Shown: piece by piece, positions 10,575-21,590 of the stretch | Layout: each line of letters starts with the position of its first letter | How positions within the stretch are numbered: the stretch's first letter is position 1 | Assembly (NCBI RefSeq): GCF_000283155.1 | Contig: NW_004454193.1 | Span: 14,270,813 to 14,334,812 of the forward strand | Source: Ceratotherium simum simum | Taxonomy: Eukaryota > Chordata > Mammalia > Perissodactyla > Rhinocerotidae | Reading direction: 5' to 3' | Length of the DNA: 64,000 bases | Made by a program: the position numbers and the translations under genes | Notes under the pieces: model-generated | Told to the model about the DNA's origin: nothing | The model's database searches: none | The model's input: the letters and a program-made list of their open reading frames with translations, nothing else

Positions 10575-11110
10575 AAACAATGCTGCATAAGCCTCTATAA
10601 AAATATTAATCAAACAAAGACATTATTAACTGTAAGGCATAAAGATACTAAAAATCTTCTTGAATGAGCTTGCTTTTTCTCTAGTTCATCCTCTTAAAAA
10701 TTTTTAACATTATCTATTCTCTAAATTTTTCGAAGTTAAACTGCTATTATTAAAAGAGCAATTTGAGTGTGCCTAATTACATATTTTTCTTTCAAATTAA
10801 CTTTTAAGATATAGACTCAGATAAATGGGAAGAAATTTGCACCGTAGTTACAGTATTTTATTTCTGGGAAACTCGCTGCCTAAGGGAGGGTTTTCAACGT
10901 GTTTTTCTTGAGCTTCTTCTGTTAAACAAGCTGTCACGTGGGCTAGCCACGGTAAATGTTTTGTGATCTCCTCTCAAAGTTGACTCTTTTCAAATTTACT
11001 CCAGTACCATAAAAATTTTGGACATCAGAATCAGTTTGTTGAACTTTTAGACAGGCAAGGGTTTACACGAAGATGTTGTGCTATGAGTTTACAAAAGTGT
11101 TATTAATGTA
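10575..11110. other. Unassigned, possibly single-copy DNA
   Basis: No repeat recognised. An E-box palindrome CACGTG lies at 10935-10940 inside a locally GC-richer patch (10870-10970). Whether it is functional cannot be judged from one sequence. Confidence 0.4.
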
Positions 11111-11128
11111 AATAAACCCTGTTTTTTA
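11111..11128 (+). repeat. Left copy of an 18-bp target-site duplication
   Basis: AATAAACCCTGTTTTTTA is identical to 11474-11491. The pair brackets an L1 ORF2 fragment, which indicates insertion by a retrotransposition-like event. Confidence 0.9.
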
Positions 11129-11473
11129 ACCACACATATACGGACAGCTAATTTTCGACAAAGGTGCTAAGAACATGCAATGGAGAAAGGAAAGTCTCTT
11201 CAATAAATGGTGTTGGGAAAACTGGACAGCCACATGCAAAAGAATGAAAGTGGACCATGTGCTATTACCATTCACAAAAATTAACTCAAAATGGATCAAA
11301 GACCTGAAGGTGAGACCTGAAACTATAAAACCCATAGAAGAAATATAGGCAACACACTATTTGACATTGGTTTTAAAAGAATCTTTTCGGATGACATGCC
11401 TACCCAGACTAGGGAAACTAAAGAAAAAATAAACAAGTGGGACTTTATCAGATTAAAGAGCTTTTATAAGACT
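11129..11473 (+). mobile_element. Internal L1 ORF2 fragment, truncated at both ends
   Basis: The sequence corresponds to the part of L1 ORF2 between the reverse transcriptase and the C-terminal region. Blocks such as AAATGGTGTTGGGAAAACTGG, CATGCAAAAGAATGAAAGTGG and GTGGGACTTTATCAG are recognisable. Stops break all frames. It begins in mid-ORF2 and also stops in mid-ORF2, with no 3' UTR and no poly(A) tail. It is nevertheless bounded by a perfect 18-bp direct repeat. Identity to L1 looks higher than for the L1M elements further along, so the insertion is probably younger than those. Confidence 0.9.
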
Positions 11474-11491
11474 AATAAACCCTGTTTTTTA
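11474..11491 (+). repeat. Right copy of an 18-bp target-site duplication
   Basis: Identical to 11111-11128. The sequence beyond it (ATATAGG) is host DNA. Confidence 0.9.
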
Positions 11492-11544
11492 TATAGGTAT
11501 TTTTAAACTCCCTATATCCCCTTAAGATTTGAAAGTGGCTGTGT

Positions 11545-11680
11545 CACATATTAACAGTGTGGCTTGGGCAAGCCAGCAAAAATATGCAAGCATTAGTTTG
11601 CTCTTCTGTAAACTCTTACAAGTGGTACCTCCAGCGCAAGGTTTCTGGAAGATAAACCAAATATTATATAAATTTTATTG
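11545..11680 (+). repeat. MIR SINE fragment
   Basis: CAGTGTGGCTTGGGCAAGCC, GCTCTTCTGTAAACTC and the following GATAAACCAAATATTATA match the core and 3' half of MIR with strong decay. Confidence 0.6.
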
Positions 11681-11689
11681 CAGAGTGTC

Positions 11690-12720
11690 TGTTCTCAAGG
11701 AACGATAGTTTACTTCTTCTTTTATCCATTTGTTCCTGGAATTTTATACCCCCGCCTTCCCCATGAATACTTTCTCACAATTTCCCTGCCTGGAATTTGG
11801 TGTCTCCTATGTTATTTAGAAAGGCAACCTCTGGCCAGTTTACCTGTTATTTTGACTGAGATGTGTTTCTCGTCTCTGGTTTTCTTTTGCCTCTATCTTC
11901 CTAGGCTCATTATCAAGTATACTATATACAAGACACAAAAAAACTTTTTTGCTCATATGCTATGTCCTTCCTTTCCTATGCTATGCAATTTAAGCTTTAT
12001 TATTTCAGAATAAAGCTATTGTAGAAGAGGCGATATGCACTATTATATCAAACATTTAACATCTCACATTCTTTCCTGGCTTGTATGTCGCTGGAACGGC
12101 AAAATCTCTTTGTCAACCCATAGGGCTTCTCCTGTGCTGGCCCTACAGTAAGTTTTTTACCTTCTATTTTTGAACTTTGACTACTGTGCCAGTTTTCTGA
12201 ATGGCTAAGAAAATAGGCATGAAGATAGACACACACACATTTTCAGTGTTAGTATTTTAAATATGGCCTGAGAAATAGAATATAGGGAAATGTCACTCTG
12301 TTAAACACAGCCACCACTGGTCGTTAAAATCTGCCTCTTAGATATATACTCGTGGAATCAGATGGCTGTATAGTCAGCAAGTCATAGTGTTCTAGTTATG
12401 AGGGACCTCCCAGATTACAGAAATCGAAACACAGAATAGGGAACAGAATTGACTGAGGACACATAATCTCTTACTAACTTATCCAGAAAAGATAGACAGG
12501 CTCTCCTTTGGGGCCTTAGGCTTTATCTTCCCATGACCATTCTCCTTGACTGATAATGGCAAACTCATGTTCTATTACCCTATACAAATTTTGAAGGGTC
12601 TTCAGATGATTTAACAATTTTGATTTTTATAACAGCACACAGCATTGCTATTTTCATCCACATTAAAACAACATATCAGACCAAATCTTTTGTCTTAAGT
12701 CAGATAGTAGGGGGGCAAAG
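11690..12720. other. Unassigned DNA
   Basis: No feature was recognised. A 111-codon open frame at 11678-12013 (+) has a hydrophobic composition typical of translated AT-rich DNA and no known domain. 12410-12520 weakly resembles a decayed MIR on the minus strand, but not enough to call it. Confidence 0.4.
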
Positions 12721-12724
12721 CCAC

Positions 12725-13095
12725 AATTTCATCATTCAAAAATATTTGGTGAGCATCTACCACATGCCAGGTGTTCTTTCAGACACTGGGGATACACTGG
12801 TGAACGAGATAAAAAAAAATCCTGCCCTTAAGGAGCTTAGATTCTAGTGTAAGTAAAAAATAATAAACAAATAAACAAATTAAATTTTCATGTATTTGGA
12901 AGAAACCAACACACTAATGAGAGCGAGAATATGAAGGAAGATTTACTTTAAGCCTATGAGTCAAGAAAAGCTGTCTGAGGCAAGGTAACTGAGATGATAA
13001 ATGAAGGTGGATTAGAAATCAAGCCTATAAAACTTTGGGAGAAGTGAACTCCAAAGATATGGACAAGTTGGTGCAAATGTGCTCAGCGATATCGA
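12725..13095 (-). repeat. Ancient interspersed repeat, family not assigned
   Basis: GTGAGCATCTACCACATGCCAGG, then CACTGGGGATACACTGGTGAAC, AAGGAGCTTAGATTCTAG and an AAATAAACAAATAAAC stretch form a well-known ancient mammalian repeat layout. Fragments of the same kind occur near 27450, 31740, 33105 and 44880. I cannot name the family with confidence. Confidence 0.5.
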
Positions 13096-13099
13096 ATCT

Positions 13100-13960
13100 T
13101 TAGTCCTCCAATTCTCATTCTAGGTATCTGTCCAAAATCACTGCCGACTCCTTTCTCCAGCTCTGTTTAGAAAAGGTGTTTGTATATGAACTTCTGTTTA
13201 CTTGACTCCCACATTTATTGATACTTCAGATGTGCCTCTGGAATGACTCATTCCCTTCATAACGTGCCACCATCTGGTACTCTATATATCCATGAGAGTA
13301 AAGTTGGAGGATGGAGCGCTTTTCCATTTATTTTCCAACATTGTTGCCTGCCCAGTGCATTAACATACTGCCCAATTAGCTGGAACACGGCACTAATGAG
13401 GCCAGTTGTAAATTCAATTTTTGTATGGGCCACTTAGCTTTCTATTTTGTTATGGCCAAAGGTTTGCTTTCCAACTCATCACAGTGTCATCAGTCCTCTC
13501 TAGGTCACCACTTTGCCTGCCTTTTTTGCTGTACCTCCCCCTCTCCCCCGACCCCTCCACAGGGCCCTCCACAGAGTGGAAGTTCAATTAATAGTTGCCT
13601 TGTCAGTTTCTTTCATATTTTAAAAGTTATTTACAAAAAGGACTTGAAAAAAGTTGATTTTGTTGTACATCATATATTACAATCTCTATGACTATTTTTT
13701 TTGAAAAACTTAACCTTTCTGAGGCACTGTATTATAGTGCTATATACTGTCTATAGTGCTATATAGCGGTCTCTCTCTTCTCTCTCCTTCACAAAGCATG
13801 TGCTCCAACCCAACCTTTTGGGTCCATGGCTCACTGCTATTTACATCTTTTCATGCCTACATCCACCTGTGCTTCAAGAAAAATTTGAATGCCGCTTCTG
13901 TGAAGCTGTTCATAATTCTGCCTTCTTTCTTAAAAGTCTCATTAGATGTATTACTTTCAT
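13100..13960. other. Unassigned DNA
   Basis: Nothing nameable. 13730-13765 contains two copies of TATAGTGCTATATA a few bases apart. 13530-13565 is a C-rich tract. Confidence 0.4.
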
Positions 13961-13964
13961 GGCA

Positions 13965-14125
13965 TTCGTCACTTCCCGCTTTGTTTCATTTTTGTGTATG
14001 TCTTATCTCTTCACAGTTCTAAGCTCCTTGAGTGAGGGTTCAATCTCTGAATTCTCTTTACTACTTCCAAAGAACCTACCTTGCAGGAGAAGAGCATTGA
14101 ACTTGGAGGCATTCAAAAACGGGTT
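13965..14125 (+). repeat. Probable L2 LINE 3' fragment
   Basis: CTAAGCTCCTTGAGTGAGGG and the flanking TCTTATCTCTTCACAG words resemble the L2 'gagctccttgagggcaggg' region. Short match. Confidence 0.45.
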
Positions 14126-14159
14126 CAATTTTTCTCTCCACCTCTTTCATTAAAAAAAA

Positions 14160-14290
14160 AATATGCAGTGTCCTTTGATTCTGTGAATTTCAGTGTCATC
14201 ATCTGAAAAATGCGTGCAATAATATCCACCTGTGTATTCATTGTAAGGACTAAATGAGATAATGCATGCAAAGCCAGTATTGTGCATGAT
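14160..14290 (+). repeat. MIR SINE fragment, first of a tandem pair
   Basis: GTCATCATCTGAAAAATGCG and GGACTAAATGAGATAATGC give the 3' half of MIR. A second MIR in the same orientation starts immediately after it. Confidence 0.72.
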
Positions 14291-14490
14291 TCTAGTTCTG
14301 CCCCTTCTTAGTTCTGTGATTTAGGAATGTTATTTAACCTGCCTTAACCTCAACATCTTTATTTGTCAAACGTAAAAAGATGATGCTCTCCATCTTTTGA
14401 ACTTATTTTGGAAATTAAATGAGAAAATGAATATGAAATACTTGACATAATTCCGAGCACATATTAACAATTCAATAAAAACTAACTGTT
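14290..14490 (+). repeat. MIR SINE fragment, second of a tandem pair
   Basis: TAGTTCTGTGATTTAGGAATG, the AACCTCAACATCTTTATTTG block, AAATTAAATGAGAAAATG and ATTAACAATTCAATAAA follow MIR from its core to its 3' end. Confidence 0.8.
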
Positions 14491-14499
14491 TTTGTTGTC

Positions 14500-15780
14500 A
14501 TTATTATTCTATATGTCAATCACATTGCCTGGTACATAGCAAAAATCAACAAATACTGAGTATTGTAGTTAATACTCAAATATTTACTAGGTATGGGTTT
14601 TGTGCTTAGACTATGCACTAGACCATCTGCTTAACATTGTGACGCAAAAGCGAACAAGAAAAATGTGGAAGTTTATAGCTTAGCCAATAAAACATACATG
14701 AAACATATAATTTTATCCTGCATATAAAATATACTCAATATATGAAGTTGCATAAATATAAGATTTTATGGGTGAATGCCATATACTGGTGAGCAGTCAG
14801 AGTTCCCTCTACAAACTCTGGGTCTCAAATGCTAAGCTACTGCATGAAAGCATTCTTCACTTCTTTTTAAGAAATCTGAATTTTTCTATAGATGATAAAC
14901 AATCAAATTTGGAAAACCAGTACATTTGGCTCAAAAAGCAATAAATTTGAAGAATGCAAAAGACATTGACTGGGCAAAACTCTTTCCAAGAACCAAAACA
15001 AAATGGAAGAAGAAGCATTTCTGGCAGTTTTCCCCAATTTTTTATTGCTTATACAAACTGCTTTTGCGAGATGTACTTCGGACAACTGAATTATGAGCCT
15101 TAACTTGAGCATTGTTCATCAATTTATCTTCCGTGACTCAACCGGATCTGACTGGAAGCCAAAGTCATAATTCAGTTGTTCTAAACACGTAATATCAAGG
15201 GGAAGGAAAGCACAGTTCTATATAAGGATCTTTTTTTTCCTTCTTACCTTTATGGAGAAGATTTTTAAACCTTTCTAGTGGGGAGTTTTGTGCCACTGGA
15301 GGGGAGATGAATTTAAGAAAGACAACAGAAGGAATTTTTGTCTTCTACTACCTGAATCATATTTTAAATCAGTCTTCAAATCATTATTCTCCTTCCTTTC
15401 CAGGTTGACATATTGATTTTACCCCCAAAAGTAGAATTAATTAATTAGCACTATATTGATAATGCCTGGTTAATGTTTTGACCCTCTCAGTAATCTATTT
15501 TTTATACAATTCATATGATTCAAGTTGACTTTCTTCTCTAATTGTCACTTAGAAAAAAGTCGTCGTGTGCCTATGTTTTGCGTGCATTAAAATAACTAAG
15601 AAACATTTGTAACAAATAGTCATCACATGTCAATCTGATGAAACCAGAAAGAAAGAGTGAATGTTCTTAATGCAACATTAGCTTGTCTATGCATTTGCCT
15701 ATAACATTAAGAATGTATATTGTTAATACATTGTGTTTCTTCAATAATGTTATTGTTTATATGGGCATTGTAAGTAATGA
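14500..15780. other. Mostly unassigned DNA
   Basis: 14520-14690 has decayed words such as GCCTGGTACATAGC that suggest an old LINE or SINE tail. The rest, including 14880-15130 with its minus-strand 69-codon frame, shows no recognised domain or repeat. Confidence 0.4.
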
Positions 15781-15785
15781 ATGTT

Positions 15786-15834
15786 TGAGAGAGACAATGA
15801 GAGAGAGAGATGAGAGAAAAGAGAGAAAGAAAGG
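15786..15834 (+). repeat. GA-rich microsatellite
   Basis: Interrupted (GA)n with GAGAGAGAGA and GAGAAAGAAAG units. Probably polymorphic in length. Confidence 0.85.
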
Positions 15835-15839
15835 CACCT

Positions 15840-16735
15840 ATAGTTTGTACCATAGTGCCCCAGTAACAAACATCTACCAATAGCATCTTGTTGTGTTTTA
15901 CTCCAGTTTCTTTTCTTTCTTGTTTTTTCTTTGACTAATCTTTCTAGAAATCTTGTTTTCTGCTTTGTACACAATGTTTGTGTCCTACTATTTAAATTTA
16001 ATATTATAATATAAGCTTCTTCTCATCGTCTCACCATTCATGAAAATATAATTTTCATGGCTTTCCAGTATCCCGTAGAATGTTTGCAAATGTGGTAGTA
16101 TGGACAGAAGTTCTCTGCCTCCATCCCTTGGAATTACTCCATTTTCATTCTTGGTTGGAAAGACATCCTCTGAGCATAGTAATTAATTGAACTTATGCTG
16201 TGTGTGGAGTGATGCAGGGTGTCTTAGGATCCCCATGCTAAAGGCCCCATTAACTCCTCGCAAATCACCAGTGGAATGAAATGGGACTTACCAGCTCATG
16301 TACAAAGTAGGATGACACAGCTGGGCCCTAAATGGAAAGAGGAAATAAAACAGCAGGAGGAGGAAGGAAAGGAATATGGGCACCTCTGGGTGTCCAGAGG
16401 AAGAAGATGTCTGAAGGGGCAGTTGGCTAGGAAGAGGAAAGAAAACTGTATACCATCTCGTGGACTCTGGTCTATTTACAACTATAATCATGTAAATTTA
16501 GATTCTCTCTGAAGATTAACTGAGCTCAAACATGTTTCCAGAAGTTGCAAAATATAAGAGCACAGACATGAAAACTTTTATTTAAACAACAGGCTCTGAA
16601 TGAACATTGCTTGTTTACAAACTCTAATAATTCATAAGCCCTAAAGTGTTCTTCATGTCTGGGGTAGGATGGGGTGAGGGAGAAAAGAAAAAAAACAACT
16701 AAACATAATTAGAGATTGTCATATTTTTATCTGAG
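15840..16735. other. Unassigned DNA
   Basis: No gene or repeat identified. 16276-16512 is open in one + frame with purine-rich, highly charged translation, most likely by composition. Confidence 0.4.
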
Positions 16736-16739
16736 CTCA

Positions 16740-16845
16740 GTTCATATTTTATTTTGCTGTAGGTTATTTATTTAGTTACTTATTTACTTATTTTCACGTC
16801 TGCCTCCCCTACAAGCCTGATAGCACAAAACATTGTATTTACATA
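16740..16845 (+). repeat. Possible L2 LINE fragment
   Basis: TTACTTATTTTCACGTCTGCC followed by CTCCCCTACAAGCCTGATAGC resembles the L2 region before the 3' end. Weak. Confidence 0.35.
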
Positions 16846-17294
16846 TAAATATACACACACGTTTTCTTCTCCTTTTTTTCTGATGAATGGCGTATTGATT
16901 TAATTGTATCATTAAAACTTTTGTCCACACATTAATGCAACAATTGAACAAATATTCCCCAGGGAAGTGATATGAATGTAAAACAAAAAATAGCTGTTTT
17001 TTAAAAATATGGCTTTTGCCTGGGTTTAAATCCCTGACGTACTAAAAATGTCAATTGAAACACTCAGTGGTCAGGAAATGCAGGGAGATGGGTAACTACT
17101 CATCATTTGGTCAAAGCTATCTCAGCAATCAATGCATGAACAATGAAAAGGTTGGGAGGTGGGGATGGGGCTTGTTCTTTGAAGGGAAGAGCTGATCCAA
17201 GGGAAGAGTCCCTTGGAAATTAATTAGATCCTGGTTGGAAGTCAAAAATAAAGAACCTAAATGATCCTGTGTTTCCTCACCCACACCACACAAA

Positions 17295-17545
17295 TGATGA
17301 TGAAATGCATTCGTGAACCTTTCCTGATGCCCTCATCCTGAATTAATCACTCTTTCCACTCTACACACATGCAATTTGCTTCAAACACCATTTGGAATGC
17401 ATATGGCACTGGCTTCTTTTAAGCTTAGTTGTGTGCTTGCTTATCTCTCCTACTGAATTATAGCTTTTCTGGGCTAGAATCCTTATCTGTAAGCTTCTCC
17501 CTAGTTTTGAGCATAACATCTGAAGTGTTTTCTATTTAATTGATA
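17295..17545 (+). repeat. L2 LINE 3' fragment
   Basis: GAACCTTTCCTGATGCCC, a CACTCTTTCCACTC block, CTTATCTCTCCTACTGAATTA and GGGCTAGAATCCTTATCTG match L2 consensus words in order over about 250 bases. Confidence 0.72.
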
Positions 17546-17549
17546 TGAA

Positions 17550-18325
17550 GCATTTAAAATTAAAGTGTGATATCTTCAAACATAATAGATTATTCGTATT
17601 TGAGAAAAATGTATAGAATGTTTTAGCTTATTTACTATTATTGCTGATAGGATCAGCTTTTCATGAAAAGGAAAAGTGTATGTGTCTACATTTGTCTGTG
17701 AGTGAGGAAGCGACTGAAAGAAGCAGGCAGATCAAGAGACAGAGAAAGAGAATTGGCTCCGTCTGTCTTACGACTTCTGTTTTAAGATTAGTTTTTAAAT
17801 CAATATTAATATAGTTATGTTGTGTTATTTCTCAGATATATTAACTCATTTGACTTTAAAAAATGGTGCATATTTTTATACATACAAGTGATTCAGGACA
17901 ACAAAGATAAGAATAAAGAATGTGATATATAGTATAAATAATGGACCATTCAAAACAGAAAAGACTAAGACATTTTTCCAAAACCAACCCATCACATACA
18001 ACTCAGACTTACTTTTTTTTTTTCTTTTAAAGATTTAGTTCTATTTGGTTCATTTGGGAAAAAGCAAAAATATTTCTACTTCCAAAAAGACATTGAAAAC
18101 TACCAAGATGTAAGTTCCTTCCTTCTCTAATAATTAGTGTGTCAATGGTAAAGTTACTGTCATTTGAACACATTACTTTGAGTAACTATCACTATCTATG
18201 GAGCCTGACAGGGCTAGTGTAATTCTTTTCAACAAACTAAATGTAACAATAATAAGAATGATGACGTTGCAACTAACATTTGCATCATATGAAAGTTTAC
18301 AAAGCTCTATCACATGTTTAACTCA
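17550..18325. other. Unassigned AT-rich DNA
   Basis: Nothing nameable. 17690-17760 is purine-rich and 18010-18030 holds a T run. Confidence 0.4.
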
Positions 18326-18329
18326 GTAA

Positions 18330-18585
18330 TAATACTGAACATGTTTTGTGTACTCACTGTCCGCCAGACATAAAACTAATTTTTGGTAGATTATCTTCTT
18401 TAATTTTACATCAATGCAATAACGCTGGCATTTCTGTTATCATCCCAATTTACCTCATGGGAAAGATGCATCTCAGGGCATTAATTTGACAAAGGTTACA
18501 CAGTGGCTATAGTAGGATTTGAACAAGAGCAGTCTACTTCTACCATCCACACTTTAAATACTACAGTATACCGCCTCCTTTAAAT
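18330..18585 (-). repeat. MIR SINE, near full length
   Basis: CCGCCAGACATAAAACTAA, TTATCATCCCAATTTACCTC, GGTTACACAGTGGCTATAG and AGGATTTGAACAAGAGC are the reverse complement of MIR in full order. It is followed directly by a second MIR in the same orientation. Confidence 0.85.
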
Positions 18586-18614
18586 TAATGTTGAAACTAA
18601 AGTTTGGCTAGGAT

Positions 18615-18845
18615 ATAAATATTTCGTGAATGTCTACTATCTCTTGAACTTTGAGCCATGTTTTTTAAGATAGTATTTTATCTTCATAAAACAATGTAAA
18701 ATAAATAACATTATCTTCACTGTGTGGTTGATAGAACAAAGTCACAGAGCTAGGATAACTCAAAGTTAAAACTGGCGTAGTTTGCACTCAAATTCCCGTC
18801 TTTTGACTTTCGACCGCAAGATCTTTCCACTGTGGCTTAGAGTTG
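18615..18845 (-). repeat. MIR SINE
   Basis: TGAATGTCTACTATCTC, AACAAAGTCACAGAGCTAGG and CACTCAAATTCCCGTC mark another reverse-oriented MIR next to the one at 18330. Confidence 0.72.
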
Positions 18846-18849
18846 AAAA

Positions 18850-19400
18850 CAAATGGGTTTCAAAAGTAGAAAAAGAAGAAAAAGAGTCTAGATATAGAGG
18901 ACTCTTCAGAGAGGGAAATTCTTGGGGAATTTATATCTGGAAAACTAAGGTTTATTATGGGAACACTTCAGTCCAAGGAGAAGGAACGTGACTTCATTGT
19001 CTCTGTAGCCAAGTTTTAGCAACTGCACCCCATATAGGTTAGAAAGGAAAAGGGTTTGTTGTTGTTTTAAAATAGGCAAAGCACAATCATATAGTGAATT
19101 AAATTAAATCCATTGACTGAATGACACACAAATACAACTCTCAAATACTAGGAGAGAAGAGTTGGTTGGTGACGTGCAGTCTCTCAGATTTGTTACCGGC
19201 TTTGACTTTGTACGGTTAAGATAGACAGACTAATCTTTATACAACGAGTTAGGAATATTTTAGAGATAAAGGAGATCCCTCTCTACACAAGACGATCACC
19301 AAAATTCACCCATCTCCTTTCTATTTTGTTTCAATTCTTCCCTACTTTTACCCTCACTTTACTGGCTTCAACCTTGCTCTCTTTGGTGTGACATAGCTTC
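18850..19400. other. Unassigned DNA
   Basis: No recognised feature. Confidence 0.4.
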
Positions 19401-19410
19401 CTGGATATAT

Positions 19411-19658
19411 ATATATATTTTTTTTGAGAGAGGAAGATTGGCCCTGTGCTAACATCTGCCAATCCTCCTCTTTTTGCTGAGGAAGACTGGCCCTGGGCTA
19501 ACATCCATGCCCATCTTCCTCAACTTTATATGGGACCCCACCACAGCATGGCTTGACAAGCAGTGCGTTGGTGCGTGCCCAGGATCCGAACCCCAGGAAC
19601 CCCAGGCCGCAGCAGCGGAGCAAGCACACTTAACCACTTGTGCCACCGGGCTGGCCCC
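19411..19658 (-). mobile_element. ERE SINE
   Basis: Minus-strand ERE. The tail reads as a T run next to a short (TA)n at 19405-19418. Two tail modules contain GTGCTAACATCTG and GGGCTAACATCCATG. Then come the CATGGCTTGACAAG block, the B-box complement GGATCCGAACCCC and the 5' end GGGCTGGCCCC. CCTGGA occurs on both sides (19400-19405, and 19659-19664 overlapping the C run), a short possible duplication. The head still has recognisable tRNA-like boxes but is mutated. Confidence 0.9.
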
Positions 19659-19789
19659 CCTGGACTTTGATTTTAGGTGACTCTAAGAATTTTTGGTGAT
19701 GTTCTCTTTGAGTCTTCTATCTCTGGCTGCTTTGATTAGTGCAGTAGATATAGGTGGAACTGACTAATATTTCAGGCTGTTAGCAGTCT

Positions 19790-20120
19790 AGGCAATTGGT
19801 GGATTGAGTTTTCCCATTCCCTTTGAAAGAGGCTGTGGGCATGTGACTTGTTTTGGTCAAAGAAATGAGAGATAGAGTGATAAGTCCCTTCTGGATGAAA
19901 TCTTAAAGAAGGAGGTCCCAGTTCATCAGAGAGCCTTTGTACCACTGTGGTGAATGTAGAAGCACGTTTAGATAAAATGTGTTTCAGCCTGGATCCCTGA
20001 ATTGTCATAATGAGCACAATCCTTATTTTTATCCACACAACGAACGCTAATAACTGAGATTTGGGGCTTCTTTATTACTTGGGCATAACTGAACCTATGT
20101 TGACTGATACAAGTAAATTA
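19790..20120 (+). repeat. Probable old LTR or MER-type repeat, family not assigned
   Basis: GGCATGTGACTTGTTTTGGTC, ACTGAGATTTGGGGCTTC, TGGGCATAACTGAACC and a final TGACTGATACAAG follow the order of a known eutherian interspersed repeat that ends in CTGACTGATAC. I cannot name it with confidence, so the borders are approximate. Confidence 0.45.
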
Positions 20121-20221
20121 ACTGACTCTAATACTGGCCTTTAAAACAAAACTTTCTGGTCTCTATCGGTTCTTGTCCACCCCAACACTTAATGTGTGTA
20201 GATTCTGAATTCATAAACATA

Positions 20222-20399
20222 CAGTCCTCCCTTGGTATCCAGCGGGGATTGGTTTCAGGACCCTCCACGGATACCCAAATCCGCAAATGCTCAAGTCCCT
20301 TAGGCAGCCCTCCGTATCCGTGGGTTCCTTATCCGCGGTTCCTTATCCGCGGATTCGACCAACCCAGTACGTGATCCGTATCATGTTTAGGGCTGACTG
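20222..20399. mobile_element. Compact MER2-like (Tigger) DNA transposon, internally rearranged
   Basis: The 178-bp element begins CAGTCCTCCC and ends GGGCTGACTG. The ends are inverted repeats matching at 8 of 10 bases. It sits between TA dinucleotides (20220-20221 and 20400-20401), as expected for Tc1/mariner-type Tigger elements. The left half resembles one MER2 end in reverse complement (GGTATCCAGCGGGGATTGG). The block from 20303, CAGCCCTCCGTATCCG, resembles the opposite MER2 end in forward orientation, so an internal part appears inverted. A small direct duplication of GGTTCCTTATCCGC lies near 20324-20352. CpG content is high. It cannot encode a transposase. Confidence 0.75.
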
Positions 20400-20404
20400 T
20401 ATAT

Positions 20405-21425
20405 AAATATTAATTGCCACAAATTATAAAACTATCCAAGTTAAACACTTATTTTTTTCAACAATTATTTTTATGCCTGGACTCAGTTCTATTGTTTCAA
20501 TGTTTCGTGCTTTTCATATACTCATTTGTTACTCTCTTACTTTTATGACAAAGGAGAGTGTGCCTGCCAGTATTATGCCTGGTGAAACCACATATTATAA
20601 CAATGTCCATGGAGAAATATATTTTCCTGAAATTGGATGTACTTATCATTTGTGGAGTTCAAGTGCAGCATCAAAATCAACGTTTTCAGATCCATTTAAC
20701 ATTAAATGCAACTTTTCACTTTCTAAAACCAAAGGCTGGAAACTACCTGCACAGATCTTCATAATGTACCTTTGACATCAACTAGCACTTAAAAAACTTG
20801 CTGGTGTAAGTGTAAATGAATCAGAGATATACTGATTGAATTTTCCATTGAAGTTGAACATTTTAGAGAAAAAGACAAAAAGAAAAAAACGAGGGGATGT
20901 GTGTTGTGCTTTGCTTTACACAGAGCATTTGGAAATCTGCCTGACCTCTTATTTTTATTTATTTAAATTAACAGCAGCAGCATTCATTACCGTCTGGCCC
21001 CCAGGCACAGTCAGCTAATTAAAAAAAAAAAAAAAGAATTTCAAAATATCATTTAAACCTTTTTAAATAATTCAGCCAATGCAAGTATTGAAAGAGCATC
21101 ATTTGGATTGGCAAACCAGAAGAACTAGGCCCTAGGGGTCAGTAATTCTGGATTTAGCCAGAGCTGTGTGTTGAGAAAATTTTGATGGAGACTTCCCCTT
21201 TTTTTTATTTAAAGTGGCTGCACTAAAATCTTCTCCCTCTTCTATAGTTGACATATTGTACTAATAAAGTTCAAAATAAATTCTTTTCAGCGGTCTTCGG
21301 TTGTTTTGTTTTCATGGTAATCTAAATTTAACAGCATTTCATTCAGTTCATTTTGAAGATATACTCTGAGAAAGGAATAATTTAAGAATCCATGAAAACA
21401 GTCATATACACCAATGTATAAACGT
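20405..21425. other. Unassigned DNA, perhaps partly conserved
   Basis: 20473-20775 is open for 100 codons on the + strand, but the translation has no recognisable domain and no start context. 20940-21015 is a compact patch (AACAGCAGCAGCATTCATTACC) ahead of a 14-A run at about 21021-21035. I cannot assign either. Confidence 0.4.
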
Positions 21426-21429
21426 AAAA

Positions 21430-21590
21430 TGTGACTGAGGGACTTCTATGCACCAAGCAAATGTCTCAGTAATATTTGACCTTAATATTTGCATTCCCGC
21501 TTTCACAGATGAGAAACTGAGGCTCAGTAATAATGCACAACTAGTAAGAAGTAGAATCAGGTTATTAACTTAGGTTTGCGTTGTGCTAAA
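21430..21590 (-). repeat. MIR SINE fragment
   Basis: CCCGCTTTCACAGATGAGAA, ACTGAGGCTCAGTAATAATG and CAACTAGTAAGAAGTAGAATC are the reverse complement of the MIR core. Confidence 0.8.

Noticed and set aside
11678..12013. 111-codon plus-strand open frame
   Set aside because: Hydrophobic translation of AT-rich DNA without a recognised domain, splice context or start context.
15786..15834. GA-rich tract as a possible GAGA-type regulatory element
   Set aside because: It is a simple microsatellite with no other promoter feature nearby.
20473..20775. 100-codon plus-strand open frame in non-repeat DNA
   Set aside because: No domain, no conservation information, and a second frame is open over the same bases. 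Chance is the simplest explanation.
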